NCBI GenBank assembly: GCA_014281115.1
Contig: JACONQ010000002.1
Location: forward strand, 2,976,001-3,040,000
Reading direction: 5' to 3'
Source of the DNA: Laburnicola sp. R22_1
Lineage: Eukaryota; Ascomycota; Dothideomycetes; Pleosporales; Didymosphaeriaceae
Length of the DNA stretch: 64,000 bases
Part shown: piece by piece, positions 47,729-59,692 of the stretch
Layout of the letters: the number at the start of each line of letters is the position of its first letter
Numbering within the stretch: the first letter of the stretch is position 1
The notes under the pieces: generated by a model
What the model was told of the DNA's origin: nothing
Seen by the model: the letters and a program-made list of their open reading frames with translations, nothing else
Databases searched by the model: none
Made by a program: the position numbers and the translations under genes

Positions 47729-49189
47729 ATGTACAATTGGGACGGAAAAGAAGCGGAGTGCTATCGGCTGTACGTGCAAGAGCGGAGGAGCATGAGCGAG
47801 GTGATGGAGTATTGGGCGCAGCGGGGCTTCACGCCGAGGTATGTGTTGTTGTTGCGCGCTTGGGATTATGGCTCGCCGTACAATCTTGCGCATCATCCCC
47901 GACGCGTGCGCGCCATAAATGCATCTGACGGCGGGATAGATACTCATCGCGTTGCAGCAAACGCGTGTTCCAGACACAGTTCAGGGTCCGCCCTTTCCCA
48001 TCTCCTCGGCTTACACCAGCGAGTTGTCGGACGGACGGCTAACGCCGCTCAGCGATGGGGCTTCCCAGGCAAATATACCCCCGCACACGAGGACCCCGTC
48101 CTGGTCGCACGCGTCAAGGAACTATGGGAGAAGAACACGACACAAAAGGATATGCTGGACATTGTCCAGGCTGAAGGCTTCCAGATCAACGACCGCGATC
48201 TTCTGCGAGTACGGCTTCGGTTCAAGTGGTTCTTGCGAGAGCGCAGGAGCACAAACGAGGCGAGAACAGACCGTGACAAGCGCTCTGGACGGAAGAAGAG
48301 GAAGAGGGTTGAAGCGCCGAAGCTCATGCCTGGCAATACCTGGATCGATCAGCTGGCCCAGACGATATTGCAGCAAGCGAGCTCGAGCGACGAGGACGAG
48401 TCTGGAGACGAACAGAATAACCAATCGCAGTCCGAAAGCGAGCCCCCTCCAATCCATTCCGACCGTGTGGCAGATTCCGAGCCCCTGGATTCAGCCGAAG
48501 CTCGGCGGAGACAGCTACGGCGACAACAGCTCCAGGCCGAGAGCGATGAGAAATGGCGAGCGCGTAAACGGCGCCGACGGACAAGAGACTGGGCAGGATT
48601 ACCCGCCGATGCTCCCAGTGAGCCTCCCCGCTTTCCATCCGAAACTACACTCGACGAGGGCAAAGCCTACCTCAGTCTAGACAATACGCTATACAAGCAA
48701 ATGCGGGATCTGTTTCAAGCGATTTGCGAGGCGCAGGGTATTTTCAAAAAGACGGGCGCCGGTCCTGAAAAATGGACCGAGCTACTTCAGCGTCTCGTTC
48801 GCGAAAACGCCCACTTGGCGACGGTCTTCCAGCAGCAGCCAGACGCGCTCAGGCAAAGCGACACATTCTGGAAACCAAAGGATTACAAGACACTGTCATT
48901 GGATGCCATTTGCCAGGACGTCACGAAACGTATGCGCATAATACAAACCCGCATGACCCTCGCCGAGGCTAAGAACGCGCTCAACCTCAACCCGGAGCAG
49001 ACGCGGGGACTCAAGAAGGCCTTCATGGCCATATTGAACGCTGGCCACTTTACCAACAAGTTCGAAGCTGGCGGTCAACGCTGGGACGAGCTCAAGCAGC
49101 GCTGGATCGACGGGTCGGAGCTCTTGACACGCGCCATCGCGCCAGACGAACTCGGTCATACAGACACGCAGCGTGCCTGCAAGCTCTGA
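47729..49189 (+). CDS. Clr5-domain protein, ending at an in-frame TGA
   Basis: A single exon of 486 residues. The N-terminus MYNWDGKEAECYRLYVQERR SMSEVMEYWAQRGF is a Clr5 domain (W..k...I..LY..e..sl.eVm..m...Gf), a helix-turn-helix-like module common in Ascomycota and named for S. pombe Clr5. Further on are KKRKRV and RKRRRRTRDW basic patches (possible nuclear signals), an acidic SSSDEDESGDEQN stretch, and a helical region (LYKQMRDLFQAICEAQGI, KWTELLQRLVREN, MTLAEAKNALNLNPEQTRGL). The TGA at 49187-49189 is codon 487. The same frame runs on for another 158 codons with a helix that looks native (AIEVLARDVMKRMR). A CGA-to-TGA change would explain this. The protein is probably nuclear; its role is unknown. 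Confidence 0.75.
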   Translation: MYNWDGKEAECYRLYVQERRSMSEVMEYWAQRGFTPRYVLLLRAWDYGSPYNLAHHPRRVRAINASDGGIDTHRVAANACSRHSSGSALSHLLGLHQRVVGRTANAAQRWGFPGKYTPAHEDPVLVARVKELWEKNTTQKDMLDIVQAEGFQINDRDLLRVRLRFKWFLRERRSTNEARTDRDKRSGRKKRKRVEAPKLMPGNTWIDQLAQTILQQASSSDEDESGDEQNNQSQSESEPPPIHSDRVADSEPLDSAEARRRQLRRQQLQAESDEKWRARKRRRRTRDWAGLPADAPSEPPRFPSETTLDEGKAYLSLDNTLYKQMRDLFQAICEAQGIFKKTGAGPEKWTELLQRLVRENAHLATVFQQQPDALRQSDTFWKPKDYKTLSLDAICQDVTKRMRIIQTRMTLAEAKNALNLNPEQTRGLKKAFMAILNAGHFTNKFEAGGQRWDELKQRWIDGSELLTRAIAPDELGHTDTQRACKL

Positions 49190-49898
49190 GCAATCGAGGT
49201 CTTGGCCCGCGACGTGATGAAGCGTATGCGGGCCGCAGCCACGCAACTCGAATCATCCAACGCCGCCGGTGCTACCAAAAGTGTGCATCGCGGTCCCGGC
49301 CCAGGGCCTGCTCCACCTACCGTGACGCCCCATGCGGCCCTTTCAAGTAAGAGAAGAAGTAGAGACAGCGGTAGCTTGACCAGCGCTATCATATCGCATC
49401 CGCATGCCTCCCGCCAAGATGGCAATAGTACCACAGCCATGGCTACCGATAACGCGCACTTGCAAATCGACCCTTCGCTGCTGCTAGCTGCTGCCAGTGA
49501 CGCCGCTCTGCCGATTCCGCTTCAGCATCAGCACAACCACAACCACGACCGCAACCGCAACCTCCCCATGTCCATGTCCATGCCCATCCACCACCCACCC
49601 ACTCTCTTCCTCCCCTCCCACACACTCCGTCTCCCTTTCCCACCCCCTCCCCCGCTACACACATAACATCCCCCTTACCTATCTACTTCCGCCTCCTCCC
49701 GCACAGCATAACCACAACCACAACCACCCCGCTCCCCAACACCAACACCAAGAAAAACCCCCCGTCTGGCTAAGCGTCCTCCAGCCCGGCAGTGGCATCG
49801 ACGAGGTACGCAGACTAGCAGCTAGGGAGCATCCTGAGACGGTGGTTGGGAGGTTAGAGGGCGTGGTTGCGGAGGGTGTGTGTGAGCGTGGGGATTGA
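49190..49898 (+). other. Downstream continuation of the Clr5 gene frame
   Basis: In frame with the previous gene after its TGA: AIEVLARDVMKRMRAAATQL, then a Ser/Pro/His-rich low-complexity stretch to 49664. A second frame (HNHPAPQHQHQEKPPVWLSV, IDEVRRLAAREHPETVVGRL) ends at 49898 and could be a last exon after the acceptor CGCACAG (49708), but I find no convincing donor. Confidence 0.45.
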
Positions 49899-50479
49899 TG
49901 ATGAGGAGGAGGAGTTGGGGGCGTATCGTATTTAGGGCTTGTTATTAGTGGGGGAGAGGGAAGGCGACGTTTTTGGTTAGGTTAGTAGGGGTGGGTAAGT
50001 AGGTGTGGGAAGGGGGGGTTGAGAGGTACGGTGCAATGGTGGGCGTGTTTAGGGAGAGAGAGAGAAAAATAGGGATAGGGGTGGAGGGGTTGGTTGTGTG
50101 TTAGATAGACTAGATAGGGGTGGGACTAGGGTAGGGTGGATTCGTGTAGTGAGTGAGAGCGCGAGGGGGTTTGTAGAGTTTTTTGCCCGAGCGTAGTAAG
50201 ATGAAGTCCGTTTGCGGACGGAGTCTCCGCCGTGCGAGGAGGAATGCATACACCGACGATACGATAACGATGCGATAGAATACGATATGTATGTGTCGTT
50301 TCAAGGCAGTCTTTCTTCATTTTGTTTTGTTTTGTTGGTTGGTTGGCTTATCATCCCTGTCCTGTCCTTGCCCATGTGCATACATACATACATACGTAGA
50401 TACGTGAATTCATCAGGGTGGTAGGTAGACCCTTACTCACTCATCCACGTATTCGCACATGAACTGTATGTAGGTGGTG

Positions 50480-50890
50480 GAGGGGTGTCGTTCGTTGTGT
50501 GGTAGGACAGACAGACAGACAGATAGAGCGTGCGTGCGTGCGAGCGTACAAGGTGTGTGTGGGCTTTATGGTAAGCTGGGTTGGGTTGCCTTATTCGAAT
50601 AGGAGAGGATACCCATACTGTCATGTGTGTAGGAGTCAGGCGGTGGTTGGTGTGCGGCAAAGTAGCGTTGGCTACTACATCAAGTTTAGGTAGAGAGGTG
50701 TCGTCGTGTGGTAGGACAGACAGATGGAGCGTGCGTGCGTGCGTGCGTGTCTGCGTGTGTGTGTGTAAGGTGTGTGTGGGCTTCCTGTTAAGCTACGTTA
50801 GTTCTTTAAATAGAACTAGTACTATTACGTGTGTAATAGTCAGGCGGTGTGTGTGGTGTGCGGTGCAGTAGGGTTAGCATACTCTTATCA
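50480..50890 (+). repeat. Diverged tandem duplication, 209 bp period
   Basis: GTGTGGTAGGACAGACAG at 50497 recurs at 50706. In both units it is followed by a GCGTGCGTGCG tract, AAGGTGTGTGTGGGCTT, TGTGTGTAGGAGTCAGGCGG or a close variant, and GTGCGG. Each unit also carries short GACA and GT microsatellites. Non-coding. Confidence 0.75.
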
Positions 50891-53800
50891 AGTACAATTT
50901 TTTTATAAAAAAAATAAAAAATAGAAAAGAAAAGAACAGTAGATAGACAGCGAGGCTAGAAAGTATAGGAACATGGTGCCAGAAGCACCCGTGAGCCCCT
51001 ACTACTCAGGTTTCGGGAACCGAAAAGAAGTACCGATATTTATGCTGGATCAAGAGACCAATCTGAGTGGGGTGTGGTACCTCATGCCCATCTTCTTCAT
51101 AACAGACCTCTGTGGTGCCTGCAAAAAATTTGCTCATGCAAACGAACATTGTGTGACCACACCTGGACTGCTCACCCCACATTGATGCGAGTTGGCTCCG
51201 GTTTTCCACCGTTTCCGACCAGAATGCAGAGTATTGCCGACCAGGCCCGACCAGAAGCTGGAGGAGCGGCATCCAGACGCCGGAGCCCATCCAATCATCG
51301 ATTTTTCGAATCCTTTCCTGTGGGCGCATACAGTAAAACGACGTACAAAAGGTCCGATGCAAGATGCGGTGGGGTGGAGTCATGTAAGTATGTACCCACC
51401 ACACCGAATGTGCGCGCGGGCAAAGCAAGTCATATATCAGATTTCCGCATGTAATGTACGACGCGAAGCCGTGATGGTGCAATCAGGGTCGGGAGCCTGA
51501 GCAAGACCGCGCTACCGCGCCGCTTCGAGCTAGTATAAACAGGGCCCCTGCGTCGTGCGTTCTCAACCCCGTCTTGGACGATTCAGACAGTGGCATTAAT
51601 CTGCCACCCCGCAGTCCTGCATTCGTTCGACCCAATTGACTCGAAGCGATAACGATTTCGGCAAGCATCCCAGCATGGACAACCAAAACCTTACTCTTGC
51701 ATCGTACCGGAGGCTAGAACTTTCTTTCGAAGTCCTCTATCGTCTGAGATATGCGTTTACCGCTTGATGCGCGAGGGTAGTGTGGCTCCACTTTGCATGT
51801 GCTGCGAAAAATAAGGGTCGGTGTCGCTTCAACCTGTCACGGCTGTCGACAAGGGATAGGGTCCTTTATGGGCCGTACACGTCATCAAGCACAGGAAATC
51901 CTGATTCTGAAGACCACAACGAAGATGCGAAGCAGTGGAGCGCACAGAATTTTCTTCGGTGTGTGGTTTGATACTAGAGTAACGAGGGTTCTCCATGTTA
52001 AAGGCCAACCATAGCGAGACAGATGCTCGGAATTTGTGCAACCTCGAGGTCAGCTATACCCGTCTTCGATACGGATAAATGAGGAACCAGAAGAAGGTAA
52101 AGCCTTGACGCACGAAATTCTCGACTGGGGAGTACTGTATGACCTGCAGGAGTTGAGTATCACGATCGGTGTTCCCATGTGGTTGCAGGATCTTTTGATT
52201 GATAGTTCCCAACAAAGATGACGTGCAAAGAGTTACCTTGCTAAAAACGGCTCGATGTAATTGTCACCGTATAACTGACTGTCGTGGATCTCATCCCAAG
52301 CACATGGTGACAAGTGTGGATGATTTGGCGACAGCTGTAGAGGGTAGATATCCGCATTTTCGTTTAAACCTACGGCCAGACGACCATAATCGAGTTTGAA
52401 GTGACTCTTATAGCCGGCTTCTCACCCGGCTGACATGACAGGTCCCGCTCAAACAAGAAGTAATAGCGTCATATCATGTGTTATGAGGAGATGATGCAAT
52501 TCTTAGTTTGCTTCGTTCGTATGATGCATGGGGTCGATGCCTCTGTATGATGTTCGCCCTGCGTCTTATGATGTGTATAGCAGGACAAAGTCCTTGGAGG
52601 CATTAGTAAACCGGACTCTGACTCCAATTTAGCCATGTGGTTGCCCAATGAATGCTGAATGCTTTGGCTTGCGTACTTTGCATTTCGCATGCAGAGTCGG
52701 CTTCAAGGGTTGTAAAGGAAAAGGAACGTAGGCCCGCGGCTATAGGTCGCGTGCTGCTCTGAGTTTTGTTGAATCAACGATTGAATACCAGGCTGTCCCC
52801 GGACAATACCACAGATCAATACACGTCATCGGATGGACCGTCTGTTTTCGTTGCTATGTAGTGTGTTGTCATGCCGTCGCAGAACTGAGATGTTCTTGGC
52901 GACGTCCGTTTCGGTGCTCCGTTCGGTATCCCTGTAGGCATGCGTTGTGGAGGGGTCTGAGAGGTACAGCTCGAATGCAATGTGTCACCAGGGATGTGGC
53001 TAACGGAGGGCCGAGCCCATCCTGCGCGGCTACAAAAAAAGAGAAACAATAAAGTGGCTGTCTTTCGCTGACAAGGTCACCGTATGGCCATCTGACCGAT
53101 CGGATTGTGACAGCCAACTGGAAGTAAGCCTTCGGAGCGCGAACGAGGCTATGTTCGTCTCGATATCGGCCGCCAATGCATGCAGGCTGCTCAGTGCGGC
53201 ATGGTACTGTGCAGAGCAGCAAGGTTGGCCTAGTATTGGTGGCTGGTTCTTGCGGCGTCTCGAGAATGCGCTCCTTCAGAAAGCCGTCAGCCGCGCTCCT
53301 CGAAGAGATTTTGGCGAGCACGCGAAGCCAGACGCAGGCCAAGCAATCCAAAAACGGGCGTCGGAGTAAAGTGCAGCACATTACCGATCGCGGGCATGTC
53401 GTCACCGCCCAGCAGCTTGGTGTGGGGAAGCCAGGTGTGACCACGACTTCGCGGGCCCTCCACGTAGAGCTGCCACACCCTCACGTCTAGCGGGCCCGGG
53501 TTGAGGGGACGTGGGCCAGGGGGAAGCATCTGCGGGCGTCTGGAACCGCGCCCCCTGGCCGACAAGAAAGCGCGCAAGCTGAGCACTGCAGCGTGAATCC
53601 TTCGGTGGTCGACGGGAAATGTCGAGCGTGGAGGGCAGCGGCGTTAGCCTGTCCGTTTACTAATGCCGTTTCAGGGATAGTGCTCCACGGGTAGCACGAC
53701 GTATCATCGTGTTCGGTACGCTAGCCGTCTGGCGTGTGTGCCTTTGCGACCACGACTTCAACTTCGCCAGTTGGAAAACACATTTCCGTCTCTTTCATCC

Positions 53801-56800
53801 GTCTCCTGTCTACATCAACCGCCATTACTGGACTTCCACGGGCGTCTGCCGCTTCTGTGCTTCCCGGTGCGAAGACGTAGCATGTCGGTTGTCCACCGAC
53901 CAAACTGTGGAAGGAGCTATTCACCCAATATAGCTGTCATCGACCTTTGCGAGCAACGCGACAATAAAATCCGCGAATGCAGCTGCGTTTTATGTTGTTA
54001 TTGCGAGATGAAATAGCTCTGCAGGAGGTAAACCTGTGCCTCACTCTCGTGGCCATGATGCCCACCCGCACAGCATTCCACGGACAGTCCCCCATCTTAG
54101 ACACGGGAGGTGTGATGGGCCAGCTACCCCCATACCGGCGGTTTCTGCTCGAATATCCAAAGCGCCAAGAGGCTCTCTGACCGTTCACGTACCCTGGCAT
54201 GTGGGAATAGTGGCCGTTTCGGCTCTGTCTTCTCCATGAAGGCACCCGGATGTTGCTTCCATGTCAACTGGAATATCTAATATCCTTTGGAATACCTCTG
54301 ATGAAACACTGCAATTCTTTCTGGGCTTTGAACGGAGACCGGAGATTGCTTTAGGAATGGGTTCGACTCGAGGGTGGAGCTCCTGCCGGGATTTGAGCCC
54401 TGGCGTCAACAAGCGACCATCTTCGTCGCCAGACCCGTTTCCTCTCAGCCCAACCCGACGCCCAAAGTACTTTCTCTGTTCGGTTGAAGCCGAATTGACC
54501 GTTGACGGCTTCACCCATTGCCCTTGTCCCCTTCTCTTTACGGCTCATTTCTTCTCTTTGCATATACTTCTCAACACCACATGTTGGTTAGACGTTTCAT
54601 TTGGCCGGCTAAAGAATACGTCGTCTTCCCACATGCTACTATGGACTCGCACCCACTTTTGGATAAAAGTCAAAGCTGTCCGGTCCCAGAAAAGGTAACA
54701 CCAACGCCGACGAAAGACATGTCGTATGTCACTTGTTGTCGGCCCCAATCAAGATAGCCTGTCATCTGGGCTGGTGGAACGCCCCACTGTTTGTGTCGGC
54801 TTGGAGCGGCGCGAAGAGCCTCGGCCTGTTGGTGCTAATGGAATCCCGTGGAATCCCGTGCGTTCGCTACGAAAAGACAGGTAGGTGTCTCGTGCTGCGG
54901 TTATCTCGGAGAGCTTTCGGTGTGTTTCCGAGGGAGGAACAGTGAGAGGACAGCAGGATAAAGGCCAACTCGCGGGAGATGGGGCCACGGTGACATTGAT
55001 CCCGCAGGATCTGATGCGGTCCGGATGGTCGTTGCGTTGTACCGAGCGTGCAACCGTGCTGCCAATATGTGACACTCGTACGTGGCACACCTGCGATATC
55101 TGGCCCTGCTGAAAACGGCTGTCAGTGTCTCGCGTGGAAGCGGCCGTATCTCCGCGAATGCAAGACACCATGCTCGTCTCATGCTGCCTGATACGTGACG
55201 CAACCTTCTTCAGACGACATGTCTTGATTGACGCCCGAGTTTTGTACGGGTTTGATGCGGTTTTCTGACAGCGGCCGATGCTCTACATTACGGCCGAACT
55301 GCCAGAAACGTCTACCATGACGGTATTTTACCGAGGCCTTTCAGATGCCGACTTGGACGTGTATCTGATCTGTGGCCAAAAGAAAAAGAGGAAAGTGCTA
55401 GGATCTCCCGCGATGGTGGGATCGTGCCACCCACAACATATAATATCCGCACGGCATGCAGGCGCAGGCCCACGGCAGGCCAAGAGCAAGGCGATTCGAC
55501 CGCGGATGGAGGCCCGCGGACCGATGCTTGTTGATCTGCAAGAGCAAGGTATAGACCCCAGCTTGCAGCTACAGGAGCTTGATATAGGCACGTAAGCAAA
55601 CGCGGACCATGTTCTCTTCAGCCGACGCCAGGTACCTTGCCGTCTCTTTCTGTTGGCCGCAGTGGGCTCAGCGATATTGCATCTTGTCCATCATGAGCAG
55701 CGTGTTGCTTGGGGCGGGCAGCGTGGAGCCAGCGTGCGGCAGCACTGGCCAGTAGTCGGAGCAGGAAGGCCGCGGCCGGTGGGCGGATGGGTGAGTGTGA
55801 TGTACGTACCTAGGTACCATGTCGCAACAGGCTGCTCCGGGACGGCATCCTCAGGGCACTAGCTGGGCTGCCCGCGCTGGGCGGTTCGGCGAGGCCACCG
55901 CATGCGGCGGGACAGACAGGCGGTTTGCTGCGTCGCAGGCCGGGCTGCTGCTGCTGCAGGTGATGGGATAGCTGGCATGCGTGAGGGAGAGGACAATATC
56001 GGGATTAGCCGACGGCACGGCACTGGGCCATACCGTACCGTGCAGACGACAGCAGAGCGCAGTAGCAGGCGCTCGATCAGGACGGCGGGTCCGCTTGCCG
56101 CAACGACGCCGCGCGCGGTGGAGCACGCTTGCAGCGGCTAGTGAGGGCGCGCCGTGGCCTAGAGCCCTGATGGCAACCGTGGGTTGGCGCGCCGCCAAGC
56201 GTCGACGCGATATATTAGTATTGGTGGTGGCCGTGTGGTCGAGTATTGGTGGTCGCCGTGGTGGTCGAGGTGGTGCTGGTCGTGGTCGAGGTCCTGTGCT
56301 GACCGGTCAGCCGCATCGTCAATCGTCCCCCAGGCACACGCCGCGCGCGTGCCTGTGGGCGGCGGCAGGAAGCTCCAGCCAGTCTCGTCCTCAGCAACCA
56401 CCAACCGCCGCGCGCGGGCGGCAGCGGGCACAGACAGCAGCACAGACAGCGGGCTGGTCGACCATGTTCTGTCCACGGAGAGGCGATCCCTGCGCGCCGG
56501 GGGGGGGGCTCGAATATGCAAGTATTCAACGGCGGGCGGGCCCACGCACTCGCCTGCGCCTTCACTGGTCCGTCGGCGCTAGCGCGCACCCCCCTAGTCC
56601 CTCTGGAATTTCGCAACGACCTCATGCTCCAGCCATGTTACCACTACCCCAAGTGCTGCTAAGAGAACGTCCTGCAGCTTAACCTGCGCCGGGATGCGAA
56701 CCATCATTCGACGCCCGGGCCTGCAAACATGTGGCTTGGATATTTAGTCCCTCGTGCTCCCGCCGGGAACCGTTGGTTTCTCTCTTCTCCATCGATGTGA

Positions 56801-56860
56801 TCTTCGTCTGCCCGGCCCGACGCATTTTCGCCTTTCCTATCACTTTCGTTGGTCGTTGCC
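50891..56860. other. Six kilobases without a supportable gene
   Basis: Base composition is near that of coding DNA, and frames of 100-230 codons exist on both strands, but none shows domains, consistent splice structure or natural composition. Weak possibilities are MDNQNLTLASYRRLELSFEV (51675, plus) and the minus-strand 158-codon frame 51482-51006. 55900-56690 is very G+C-rich with GGTGGTCG repeats (56220-56290), which opens spurious Arg/Ala/Pro-rich frames. It may contain rapidly evolving or non-coding loci. Confidence 0.35.
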
Positions 56861-58473
56861 ATGTTTCCGTTTTCATTATGGACATTTCCTAATCCGAGTT
56901 GGCTCTGCATCTTCCTCATCGCCTTGTACGTCACCCTCGCCGCTGCCACACCGGGCCATTGCCTGCTCGCTGTGACGGCCGCCACGGCCAACTGACCCGC
57001 TGCTACAGTCTATTCCGCAATCTCAGACTATGGATCAACCTGGCCGCCAATTGGCTCTACACGCCCATACAACCCGTCGACGAACCGACCGTCTGCTCCG
57101 CCGACATCACCGTCATCATTCCCACCGTGGCCGAAGACATTGGCCAGTTGAAGGAGACGGTGGAAACGGCCTACCGTCTCGAGCCGTTTGAGCTGCTTCT
57201 CGTGACGCCCGACTCGCGTGTGAAGCGCGTATATCAGATGGTCGAAGAGCTGGCCTACCCCAAGAAGATCCAGGTGCTATCCGTGAGCCAGGCCAACAAG
57301 CGCCGCCAGCTCTCGAGAGCCATCCCCGAGGTGCAGACAAGGATTACGCTGCTCCTGGACGATGACGTGTGGCTGCCCGAGAAGTTCACCAAGTGGATGC
57401 TAGCACCTTTTGAGGATCCTCGCGTGGGTGGCGTTGGGACGAACCAGCAGCTCCGGCGAAAAGACCGGTCCAACATTTGGGAGTTCCTGGGCGCCATCTA
57501 CCTGGTGCGGAGGACTTTCGACTGCACGGCATGCAACTGGATTGACGGCGGGCTCCCGTGCCTGTCTGGGCGAGCGGTTGCCTACCGATCGGAGATCCTG
57601 CAAGATCCCAAGTTTACCTATGGCCTCACCCACGAAAAATGGGGCAGCGACCACTTTCTCAATGCCGACGATGACAACTTCATCACCCGCTGGCTCTTCT
57701 CCCACGACTGGAAGATCCAATTGCAGAACCACCGCGAATGCGAGGTGGAGACGACGCTGGAGCACGATTCCAAGTACTTGCGTCAGTGCCTGCGCTGGGT
57801 GCGCAGCAACTGGAGGAGCAACCTGACCAGCCTGAGCGAGCTGCACATGTGGTGGTAAGTCGCCGAAACGCGCCCCCAATGGGCCCTGCACTGCCAAGCT
57901 CTACCCCTCCCACCCGATTTGGCCACGGCTAACCGCACCAGCAAGTACCCTTGGTCCATGTACGCCGTCTTCCAGACGACTATTACGCAATGGGCATCCC
58001 TTTACGACGGGGCTCTCATCATGTTGTTCCATCTCACGCTGTCGGAGGCTGGCTGCTATGCCGGTTCGGACGGGAAGCGGGAACAAGGCCTGCAGCTGTG
58101 GGCGCTCTTCGCGGGCCACCTGCTGTTTACCAAGACGATCAAGCTCGTCCCGCATCTGTTGAGAAATCCGGGCGACGTGCGCTTCGTGCCCGTTTCGATC
58201 CTGTTTGGCTACTTCCACAATCTCATCAAACTGTACGGCGCCATGACGGTGACAGAGGTCGGTTTTTGCCCACACACGTGCACCTTCTCGCGGCCGGGGG
58301 CTGACATGTTCCAGACTACGTGGGGCACACGCGAAGGGGCTGACGCGGATGACAACATCAGAATGCTTCCCATACCCCACATGGCGACCATTACGCCGCC
58401 GCTGAGCCCGTCGCCGCATGGACGCCGCTTGCTGCGCGAGCGCGCATCGCTGATAGCGGCGGCAGCAAGCTGA
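56861..58473 (+). CDS. Family 2 membrane glycosyltransferase (polysaccharide synthase type)
   Basis: Exons 56861-56925, 57009-57854 and 57942-58473; introns 83 bp (GTACGT...ACAG, branch CTGAC) and 87 bp (GTAAGT...CCAG, branch CTAAC), 480 residues. It should move sugar from a nucleotide sugar to a growing surface polysaccharide at the plasma membrane. An N-terminal membrane segment (WLCIFLIAFLFRNLRLW) precedes the GT-A domain: VIIPTVAEDIGQLKETVE, the donor-binding LLLDDDVWLP (Asp139-141), GTNQQLRRKD, the acceptor-side ADDDNFITRW, and the QxxRW motif QCLRW (281-285). Two or three C-terminal membrane helices follow (LYDGALIMLFHLTL, LWALFAGHLLFTKTIKLV, VSILFGYFHNLIKLYGAM). This set matches hyaluronan synthase/NodC-like fungal GT2 enzymes (the type required for hyphal growth in Zymoseptoria and Fusarium). 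The real product is unknown. The reading frame is intact. Confidence 0.9.
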
Positions 58474-59208
58474 TTAGAGGCGGTTGCTGTTTGCCTTCTT
58501 CGGTCGCCGGACCCCGGCTAGTTGACGGAAGCAGATTTGCAGTAATTTAGACGTGCACACACGACGGCGGGCTCGCATGGCGCCTCGAGCCTGGTTCACG
58601 AATTGTTTCTCCATGTTTGTCTGTGGGATTAGCGACGGGAGTTGCGTGGCACTAAAAAGGACTGGACGGATACACGGCGTTGCACCCGGCGTTTTTTCCT
58701 CTTCACGGCTCCGCGGACTCGTTCATCATGAGTGAGCCCATCAAAATTGTAGCGGTGTTTTTTTTCTCTTCGGCTGTTGCCAGGCGTATTGGCCTTGGCA
58801 ACCATGTAGTCTATAGTGGTACGCAAAAAGCTCACTGGCGCCTCGTGCGCTTCCGTATGTAATCTGCCATGGGGTTGCCCCCCGCGCTTCGTGTCCGCAC
58901 CGCAGTCCATGACGGCATGGACGCCGCTCGCCCACAGTTGCACAAAGACTGCATGGCCCGGCGCGGGTGGCACAGAAGCAGCTAACGGAGTCGTCTATTC
59001 TGCATATGTACATATGCAGAGACGCGGTTTGGGCATGCCTCGCCCCCCGGTGTCGCGCGATCGACTGATGGCCTCTGGCGCACAGACCGCCCGTAGCGCG
59101 AACCATGGTGCGAAGACGGAAGGTGCGCCGTTCCCTTTTGAGACTGGAGCAATAGACAGAGTTAAGAGCCCTTAGCAGATTTAATTACTTGGTAGTATGT
59201 AGTAAGTA
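58474..59208. other. Intergenic, with a 20 bp palindrome
   Basis: No supported gene. CTGCATATGTACATATGCAG at 59000-59019 is a perfect palindrome. After about 59170 the composition drops sharply into the A+T-rich block. Confidence 0.45.
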
Positions 59209-59690
59209 TGTGTGTTGTTAAATTATCTACCTAGGGGTAGAACAACAAAGGCTTTGATCTTAAATAATATAATAAAAAAAGTAAAGCCCCCTACTTAGTA
59301 ATTTAAAAGAGCGTAAAAGGGTATTATAAATTTTTTTAGTATAAAATTACTTTTTAACTTTACTACTATATATTTACTATAGTTATTAAGCTTTTTAAAG
59401 TTAATTATAGTTTTTTTAATAACTAAGGAGTTTCTAATAAAAACATTATAATAGTAGTAGTTATTTCTCCTACTATTAGGAATATAGAAAATCGTTTAAG
59501 ATAGTATTAATAAAAAGAAATTAAAATTAACTATATAGTTAGTTTTTATATATATATTATTAACGCATTTTTATAATTACCTTTTTATGGTTTTTTAATT
59601 ACTAAGTAGGGGGCTCTGCTTTTTTATTATATTATTTAAGATAAAAGCCTTTGTCGTACTACTCCTAGGTAGTTAATTTAACGCCACACA
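59209..59690. mobile_element. TIR element (TGTGGCGTTA family), complete 482 bp copy
   Basis: The left TGTGTGTTGTTAAATTATCT pairs with the right ...AGTTAATTTAACGCCACACA. Both carry the AAAGGC, GCCCCC and AAAGAGCG blocks in mirror order, and TA stands at 59207-59208 and 59691-59692. There is no protein. The middle is A+T-rich and RIP-like. Confidence 0.8.
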
Positions 59691-59692
59691 TA

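Noticed and set aside
51006..51482. 158-codon minus-strand frame
   Set aside because: No ATG context, family or splice pattern supports it, and its composition (many His, Cys, Trp) looks random.
52869..53444. 191-codon minus-strand frame
   Set aside because: An overlapping plus-strand frame is equally open, neither shows a domain, and Cys/Arg use looks random.
55981..56682. 233-codon Arg/Ala/Gly-rich plus-strand frame
   Set aside because: The region is very G+C-rich, all frames are long there, and composition is unnatural with no motif.
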